From: Clostridiales bacterium
Lineage (GTDB): Bacteria; Bacillota; Clostridia; Lutisporales; Lutisporaceae
Assembly: GCA_012522255.1 (NCBI GenBank)
Contig: JAAYKT010000278.1
Location: forward strand, 1-19,271
DNA length: 19,271 bases
Direction: 5' to 3'
Shown in pieces: positions 13,006 through 19,271 of the stretch. Under the pieces are notes generated by a model. It did no database searches, was not told the DNA's origin, and saw only the letters and a program-made list of their open reading frames with translations. Numbering within the stretch: position 1 is the stretch's first letter; every line of letters begins with the position of its first letter. The position numbers and the translations under genes were made by a program.

Positions 13006-16000
13006 CTATTTTTCTCCCATAATTATTATTACATCATGCATATTTCCGTCATTAACTAATCTGATTCCTTCCGTTTTAACAATCGTGCCGTCTATAGCTA
13101 TGGATTTTATCCCGGTATTTACTTTATCGGGGTTTTCCACGTTTATTGAATAGGTGGTATCTCCATACCTATACAATATCTGAAAACCTTCCCAATAACT
13201 CGGTATACACGGATTTATAAACACCATATCATGTCTTTTTTTAAATCCCAATATGTATTCTAATCCTGCCTTAAAAAACCAACCGGCGGCACCTGTATAC
13301 CATGACCATCCTCCACGGCCTGCATGTGGGTTTACCGAATAAACATCTGCAGATAAAACGTATGGTTCTGTTTTATAAATACTGCATTCTTTTAAGGTTC
13401 TTGTATGATTTATTGGATTTATCATATTAAACAACTTCCATGCAGTGTCACCTTGACCTAATGCCGCAAAAGCGCTTATAACCCAGGAGGCGGCATGGGT
13501 ATACTGTCCACCATTCTCTCTAACACCCGGTACATAAGACTTAATATATCCCGGATCTTTTTCTCCCTTATCAAAAGGCGGTGAAAAAAGAAGAATTATC
13601 CCTATATCCTCTTTTATCAGATACCTTTTAAGAGACTCCATTGCCTTTTCGCATTTATCCTTATCACCTGCTCCTGATAGAACAGCCCAACTTTGTGCAA
13701 TTGAATCTATAGTACACTCGCTGTTCTCTGCCGAACCTAATGGACTGCCGTCATCATAGTAAGCCCTCCTATACCAATTGCCATCCCATCCGTTTTCATC
13801 AATGGCATTCTTCAGTCGTTCTGCCTCTTCCTTATATCTGTCTGATCTTTCTTTATCATTCATCGCATCACATATAGAAGTATATCTTGTGAGTATTGAA
13901 TACATAAAAAAAGCAAGCCATATACTTTCTCCTTTTCCTTTATTACCTACCCTATTCATACCATCATTCCAATCACCCGAACCCATAAGTGGTAATCTAT
14001 GTTCTCCAAATTTCAAGCTTTTTTCCAAAGCCCTGTTACAATGCTCATATATTGTACCTGTTTCATCAGATGAATCTGTTATCCCATATCTTTCATCCTC
14101 ATCATCCTTTAGTAAACGATCTGTTAAAAATGTCTCTTCATGTTTCAATATAGTATAATCGCCTGTTATATCAACATATTCAATTACAGCAAAAGGAAGC
14201 CATAGTAAATCATCGGAAAATCTGGTTCTCACTCCTCTGCTGCGTTCTGCGGGGTGCCACCAATGCTGAACATCACCCTCCTTAAATTGGTGTCTTGCGT
14301 GAACCAGTATTTGATTTTTAAATACAGCAGATGATATTAATCCGATATTTAATGCATCTTGTAATTGGTCTCTAAACCCATATGCACCTCCGGATTGATA
14401 AAAAGCCGATCTGCCCCAAATTCTACAGCTCAAAGTCTGATAGGTCATCCATCCGTTTAACATTAAATCCATCGAAAGATCAGGGGTTTTTACTTTTATA
14501 ACATCGGTTATTTCTTTCCATTGATCCTTCACCTTATTAAGTTGGGCCTTTGCATAGTTAAGTCTATAATACTTAATTATGTAATCCTCCAACATATCAT
14601 TATTTATGGTTTGACCTACATAGAATGCAAATTCCTTTGTTTCACCCGGTTTTACTTTAAGTTCTATCTGTATTGCACCACAAGGTTCAAGGCCGGCACC
14701 CACATCCCCTTTTAGAGAATTCGAAATAAGTCCGGAAGGATAACCTTTTTTGCCTAATGAACCTAAAAACTTACTCTTATCACCGGTAAAAGAAATTATT
14801 TTTTCGGTTGAAGTGAGAAATATATTTCTGCCGGGAAAATCATTATTATAGCTATTTCTGATTAAGAATAAAGACTTTTCGCTATTAAATTCAGTAACTA
14901 TATGTTGTTTTGTGAAGTATTCATGTACTCCTAAAACCGGATCAATATAATAAGTAACACTGAAATCTTTATTTATATCACTTTTATTTCTAATCTTTAT
15001 TAAAGTTACCTTAATGCTATCTGAAACAGGTACAAATACAGTCATTTCTTGTTCTATCCCATTATAATCCTTCTCAAACACAGTATATCCCCACCCATGC
15101 TTGACAGTAGAAGGTGAATTTTTAGCTATAGGCTTATCTGTAACAGTCCACAATTCATTTGTTTTTAAATCCTTAAAATAGATTATCTCATTGATATCAT
15201 CAATAACCGGGTCATTATTCCATGGTGTTATTCTGTTTTCACGACTGTTTTCAGCCCATACGAAACCTCCTCCACTTTCAGATATAATAAACCCAAAATC
15301 CTTATTGCTTATTACATTTATCCATGGCGCGGGTGTATTTGTATTGCTTATCAAATATTCATCACCTGATGGGTTAAAACCACCGTAACCGTTAAAGTAT
15401 AACAATCCTTCATCCTTCACATTGCCATGTTGTTGCATATAGTTACTCTCATGCTGCAAGGGCTTTGTCTTATCAAGATCCCATTTAACATTTTTTAATT
15501 GTTTATGAAAAGGCCCTTCCCCACCTTTTAAAACAACAGCCGCTGCTGCATATAGCAACAAAACATCTTCGTACACCATATTTGAGATATTTCGTATAAA
15601 AACACCACCACTTTTATCCATTAGATGTCTACCGCTACTTTTTTCCACTGTATCATTTATCATTGTTTTTAAGGGTTGCAAATAACTTGATTCGTCCTCA
15701 TTCAATATTACCAAATCTGTTTTTAGTCCTTTTATTCCTAAATACTCATGCGCTTTTAAGCTCTGTTTTACCATGGCAATATCTTGTTCTTGTTTAACCG
15801 ATATAAGCACAATGGGTAAATCACCGGATATTCCGTAAGCCCAAAGTGAAGATTGGCTTTTTTTATTCTTAATAATCATATTTTGAAATTGTCTTTTTGA
15901 AGGACTTTTATATATAATATGAGAAATCATATTATCAAAAGATAATATTTCCTTTGCGGTTAAGGATAAGTATGCAGATTCCACCTGACTGCGTGTTATT

Positions 16001-19000
16001 GATAGTTCGTAAGCTCTCTGTATAGCGGATAGCTCTTTATATTTGCCGCATAAGTCCATTATTTGAGCCCTGCTATCCCCATACCCTGTAACAAATGATA
16101 TTACTTCTGACTTTCCGGATTGAATCTTAATTCTTTTTCTTAAACTCATACACGGATCTATTACAATTCCGACAGTATTTGTTAAGGGCTGGTCTTGTAA
16201 AACGGAATTACTGACATTTCTCCCTCTTCCTATAAAATTTTCCCTGCTTGTTTCAAATTGTATTTGCCCTACGGTATCACCCTCATAGACTACTGTATGG
16301 AATGCCATCAACTCGTCTTCCTTTTTTTCTCTTGGCCTTCTTGTTGCAATAATGCTTTCATGATCTTCTAAAAATTCCGTTCTTATAAACAAATTATAAA
16401 AAGCCCTATGTGCCAAATCATTATGCAAAGTATTAAGTGACAATTCAAAAAAACTTGTGATTTCAAAGGTTACATCATCCGTGTTATGATTTTCTATCTT
16501 TATCCTTCTTATTTCTGCATTATCCTCAGGTGAAATAAATACTTCCATAATGCTGTTTATTCCTACATCATTTCTGATAAATTCGGCCCTGGAAGGCAAA
16601 AATGTAACCTTATAACCATCGGGTTCATCGTCAAGTATTTTATGAGCAGTTGACCAGGACTTGCCGGTTGTCATATTCTTAATAAAAATAAAGTTTCCAT
16701 AACTGTTTCCCAAGTAATCGTTCCGCCATCTGTTAATAAAAATATCATTTTGCTTACTGTAACCTTCCCCCTTAGTATTTATCATAAGAGAGTAGTCCCC
16801 ATTGGACAACAAATGACAGGGTGGTGGAATAAAATTTGGTGATTCGTATGATTTGACGGGTTCAATATAATCTTTATTGAGTCCATCCTTTTCTTCCAAC
16901 CACTCTTTATATTCTTTTGTAATAATGGATTTTACCGGAACCTTTTCTTGTAATAAAAATTCCCCGGCTTTTATTAAAGGGTGACTATGAAATCTCCTGA
17001 CCATGATATCGTCATCGAAAAAATTACTTAATGCAAGCATACTCATACCTAAGTGATGAGCCATAAAACTTTTTACTATTTCTTTTTTCATGTCTTTTCT
17101 CAACCTTTTAGGAGTAAAGTCAAGAGATTCATAAAAACCGTATTTGCCTGCCATCCCTAAGCAAATCAGTTTCCTCAAATTATTCACTGAACCCTCCGGA
17201 TCCTCCTTAAGCACCAATAATGTGGAGTATGGAGATATCACTATATCTTCAATCAAACCTCTTTTTAAGCCCAAATCAGGAATGCCAAATGCTTTATATT
17301 GATAGTTCAGATTAAAATCAAAGGAAAAAAACCCCGATTCGGAAACGCCCCATGGGGTGTTCATTCTATCTCCATGGAATTTTTGTGATTTGATAACGGC
17401 ATCATAGGTTTCATTAATAAGAGTGTCATTATAATTCTTTAATATAAGTCCCGGCATAAAATATTCAAACATTGTACCTGTCCATGATACCAAAGCCCTG
17501 GAGCCATCAACCTTGGTCAGTGCTCTGCCCAATCTGTACCAATGTTTAAGAGGCACAGCTCCATTTACAATTGCCCAGTAGCTGGCTATACGCGCTTCGG
17601 AAGCTAACAAATCGTAATATGAGTTAGTTATTTTTTCTTTTTCCACATCATATCCAATGGAAAAAAGGCTTCTTTTTTCATCATACAAGGGACTGAATTC
17701 AGTATTAATTATAATAATGTCAATATCTCGAATTAATCCTTCCATTAATTCTGCTAAATCTTTTAAACTTAAAGCGGCATCAAGAAGTTTTTCTTTAATC
17801 GTTAATAAACTTTGTTTATTTGAATCATCTGCTGTTTTATCTATTTCAAAGGATATAATATCAATTATTTCCCCGTATATTTTTATCAATTGTTTTACAG
17901 AGGGATTAGATAAAAGTTCCTCCATGTGTTCCGCCAAATCATTATCCGTATCCTTGCCAAAAGCAAGTCTGTTTATATCATTTATAGTATCTCCTGATAT
18001 ATAATATTTTCTAAAATCCGTTTCTACCGAATCAATTAACCGCAAAACTTTTTCCATACCCTGAAAATGCCTTTTGGATTTGTTTAATTCCTCAATTATA
18101 TTAATTAAATGTATCACCTGAGGTATTTTTTCAATTTCAAATACTTTTAAAATCCTACTCAGGTTTTCCTTATCTCTATCGTACATTGCGTATGTATCAC
18201 TTAATCCGCTTATAATGCTATTGTCCATAACAGGCTTATTTAAGTATTCTTTTAGCCCTTGCCTGAGCAACAACATATAGGTTATGAAATTTCCGCTGTC
18301 GACCGTGGATACATATGATGGTCTTAAGACCTCTAAAGTTTTAATATCATACCAATTAAATAAATGTCCTTTCCAACTTTCCATTTTGGCCATCGTTTTT
18401 AAGGTTTTTTCAATTTTTTCCGTTAATTTTGGAGTCGTAATATATCCAAAATCTCTTGCGGAAAGTATTGTAACCAAATACAAGCCTATATTTGTGGGAG
18501 AAGTCCTTGCAGCTATTCCTCTAAAAGGATATTCTTGATAATTGTCTGGGGGCAGAAAATTATATTCTTCCTTAACAAAATCTTCAAAGTATGCCCATGT
18601 TTTTCTGCTAATACGTTTCAAGTCACTTAAATCCTGTTTGCTTAAGCGGTATTCCTTCTTATCAACTACTTCACTGATTCTATATGCCACTAAAGGAGAA
18701 ATGAGCCAAATAAACACAACGGGCAGGGAATAAGGTATATTATCCTTATCAAAGATTATTAAAAGTATAATCAGCAAAACTGTTAAAAAGTAAACAGATT
18801 TCATTTTCTTAAAATACTCAATTTTTCCTCCTTTCGATTTTTTTTCTGCTTCAGCTGCCGTAACCCATTCAAGCAGATCCTTCTTCGATACAAAAACTCT
18901 GTATAAAGTACGAATTATGGCATCTGCCATTATATATGCATTATAAGGAAGGAAAACTATTTGGATAAGGAGCTGCCATAACCCTTGCTTTATAATTATT

Positions 19001-19271
19001 AATGATTCCGTTAAAAATTTTCTTTTATTATAGATTGTATCAACTAAGCTTAATAAAGCAGGAAAAAAATAAACAGAAGAAACTACGATAATAAGTGCCA
19101 AAATATTTATTTTAAGCAATACGGAACCGATAAGTATTGTATGAAATAATGAAGGAGCTATTAAACTCCTTCTTAGATTGTCTGCAATTTTTAATTTAGA
19201 AAGGAAATTTAAGTAATCCTTTTTAAACAGCCACTTGATTAATTGCCAATCCCCCCTCACCCATCTATGTG
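13006..19271 (-). CDS. Cyclic beta-1,2-glucan synthase, C-terminal part (5' end beyond window)
   Basis: Cyclic glucan synthases (NdvB/Cgs type, usually about 2,800-2,900 residues) build beta-1,2-glucan from UDP-glucose at the inner membrane, cyclise it and trim it. The frame is open to the window edge and begins inside HRWVRGDWQ, the conserved end of the GT84 glycosyltransferase domain. The GTG at 19260 is therefore an internal Val and not a start, and roughly 700-900 N-terminal residues are missing. Next come about five membrane helices (19150-18670); the glycoamylase-like cyclisation domain now called GH189 (about 18620-17000, with SESGFFSFDFNLNYQYKAFG); then a first GH94-type beta-sandwich (about 16870-16030). 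A second sandwich and (alpha/alpha)6 GH94 domain (about 15400-13050) has RGVRTRFSDDLLWLPFA, SGDWNDGMN with the family's acid Asp (near 13970) and NPHAGRGGWSWYTGAAGW. GH94 is a phosphorylase-like module that limits chain length. No frameshift is seen. Confidence 0.94.
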   Translation of the reverse strand, partial: HRWVRGDWQLIKWLFKKDYLNFLSKLKIADNLRRSLIAPSLFHTILIGSVLLKINILALIIVVSSVYFFPALLSLVDTIYNKRKFLTESLIIIKQGLWQLLIQIVFLPYNAYIMADAIIRTLYRVFVSKKDLLEWVTAAEAEKKSKGGKIEYFKKMKSVYFLTVLLIILLIIFDKDNIPYSLPVVFIWLISPLVAYRISEVVDKKEYRLSKQDLSDLKRISRKTWAYFEDFVKEEYNFLPPDNYQEYPFRGIAARTSPTNIGLYLVTILSARDFGYITTPKLTEKIEKTLKTMAKMESWKGHLFNWYDIKTLEVLRPSYVSTVDSGNFITYMLLLRQGLKEYLNKPVMDNSIISGLSDTYAMYDRDKENLSRILKVFEIEKIPQVIHLINIIEELNKSKRHFQGMEKVLRLIDSVETDFRKYYISGDTINDINRLAFGKDTDNDLAEHMEELLSNPSVKQLIKIYGEIIDIISFEIDKTADDSNKQSLLTIKEKLLDAALSLKDLAELMEGLIRDIDIIIINTEFSPLYDEKRSLFSIGYDVEKEKITNSYYDLLASEARIASYWAIVNGAVPLKHWYRLGRALTKVDGSRALVSWTGTMFEYFMPGLILKNYNDTLINETYDAVIKSQKFHGDRMNTPWGVSESGFFSFDFNLNYQYKAFGIPDLGLKRGLIEDIVISPYSTLLVLKEDPEGSVNNLRKLICLGMAGKYGFYESLDFTPKRLRKDMKKEIVKSFMAHHLGMSMLALSNFFDDDIMVRRFHSHPLIKAGEFLLQEKVPVKSIITKEYKEWLEEKDGLNKDYIEPVKSYESPNFIPPPCHLLSNGDYSLMINTKGEGYSKQNDIFINRWRNDYLGNSYGNFIFIKNMTTGKSWSTAHKILDDEPDGYKVTFLPSRAEFIRNDVGINSIMEVFISPEDNAEIRRIKIENHNTDDVTFEITSFFELSLNTLHNDLAHRAFYNLFIRTEFLEDHESIIATRRPREKKEDELMAFHTVVYEGDTVGQIQFETSRENFIGRGRNVSNSVLQDQPLTNTVGIVIDPCMSLRKRIKIQSGKSEVISFVTGYGDSRAQIMDLCGKYKELSAIQRAYELSITRSQVESAYLSLTAKEILSFDNMISHIIYKSPSKRQFQNMIIKNKKSQSSLWAYGISGDLPIVLISVKQEQDIAMVKQSLKAHEYLGIKGLKTDLVILNEDESSYLQPLKTMINDTVEKSSGRHLMDKSGGVFIRNISNMVYEDVLLLYAAAAVVLKGGEGPFHKQLKNVKWDLDKTKPLQHESNYMQQHGNVKDEGLLYFNGYGGFNPSGDEYLISNTNTPAPWINVISNKDFGFIISESGGGFVWAENSRENRITPWNNDPVIDDINEIIYFKDLKTNELWTVTDKPIAKNSPSTVKHGWGYTVFEKDYNGIEQEMTVFVPVSDSIKVTLIKIRNKSDINKDFSVTYYIDPVLGVHEYFTKQHIVTEFNSEKSLFLIRNSYNNDFPGRNIFLTSTEKIISFTGDKSKFLGSLGKKGYPSGLISNSLKGDVGAGLEPCGAIQIELKVKPGETKEFAFYVGQTINNDMLEDYIIKYYRLNYAKAQLNKVKDQWKEITDVIKVKTPDLSMDLMLNGWMTYQTLSCRIWGRSAFYQSGGAYGFRDQLQDALNIGLISSAVFKNQILVHARHQFKEGDVQHWWHPAERSRGVRTRFSDDLLWLPFAVIEYVDITGDYTILKHEETFLTDRLLKDDEDERYGITDSSDETGTIYEHCNRALEKSLKFGEHRLPLMGSGDWNDGMNRVGNKGKGESIWLAFFMYSILTRYTSICDAMNDKERSDRYKEEAERLKNAIDENGWDGNWYRRAYYDDGSPLGSAENSECTIDSIAQSWAVLSGAGDKDKCEKAMESLKRYLIKEDIGIILLFSPPFDKGEKDPGYIKSYVPGVRENGGQYTHAASWVISAFAALGQGDTAWKLFNMINPINHTRTLKECSIYKTEPYVLSADVYSVNPHAGRGGWSWYTGAAGWFFKAGLEYILGFKKRHDMVFINPCIPSYWEGFQILYRYGDTTYSINVENPDKVNTGIKSIAIDGTIVKTEGIRLVNDGNMHDVIIIMGEK

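Noticed and set aside
19258..19260. GTG as the start of the 2,084-codon glucan synthase ORF
   Set aside because: The frame remains open upstream to the window edge and encodes HRW before this Val, completing the family motif HRWVRGDWQ; the gene simply continues outside.
1..19271. CRISPR arrays, insertion sequences, tRNA genes, prophage or defence genes
   Set aside because: No regularly spaced direct repeats, transposase or integrase motifs, tRNA-like cloverleaf or phage genes were seen on either strand.

Overview
The window is AT-rich DNA from a low-GC, Gram-positive, spore-forming anaerobe, most likely a member of the Clostridia. The basis is clostridial-type Shine-Dalgarno sites, TTG/GTG starts, a SleB-type cortex-lytic enzyme, a c-di-AMP riboswitch, a C_GCAxxG_C_C protein and a Firmicute-type cyclic beta-1,2-glucan synthase. 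No mobile element, tRNA, rRNA or CRISPR array was recognised. Nearly everything is on the minus strand; only the small gene at the left end and a PfkB-family kinase (4256-5191) are on the plus strand.

Layout. 50-340 (+): small unrecognised protein. 351-528 (-): a 6S RNA gene with its own consensus sigma-A promoter, not explained by any ORF. 618-2727 (-): a D-2-hydroxyacid dehydrogenase behind DNA polymerase IV (dinB). 2861-3760 (-): a secreted SleB-like hydrolase with two peptidoglycan-binding domains, led by a c-di-AMP (ydaO-type) riboswitch and a perfect sigma-A promoter. 4256-5191 (+): psuK-like pseudouridine kinase, whose stop overlaps that of the convergent folD (5184-6023, -). 6070-6756 (-): a YczE-type membrane protein, probably cotranscribed with folD. 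7056-8069 (-): a glyceraldehyde-3-phosphate dehydrogenase with GapB-like features. 8169-12252 (-): a tightly packed three-gene ABC operon (LolD/MacB-type ATPase, a large exported protein of Ig-like repeats with a C-terminal anchor, MacB-type permease). 12511-12924 (-): C_GCAxxG_C_C protein, followed by a textbook terminator. 13006-19271 (-): C-terminal two thirds or so of a cyclic beta-1,2-glucan synthase that runs off the right edge.

The genes form several independent transcription units rather than one pathway. The most notable items are the 6S RNA, the c-di-AMP riboswitch on a SleB-like enzyme carrying a vegetative-type promoter, the ABC operon in which a repeat-rich extracellular protein sits where MacA would be expected, a FolD lacking the usual catalytic lysine, a GAPDH with an NADP-type cofactor pocket, and a pseudouridine kinase without its usual glycosidase partner.
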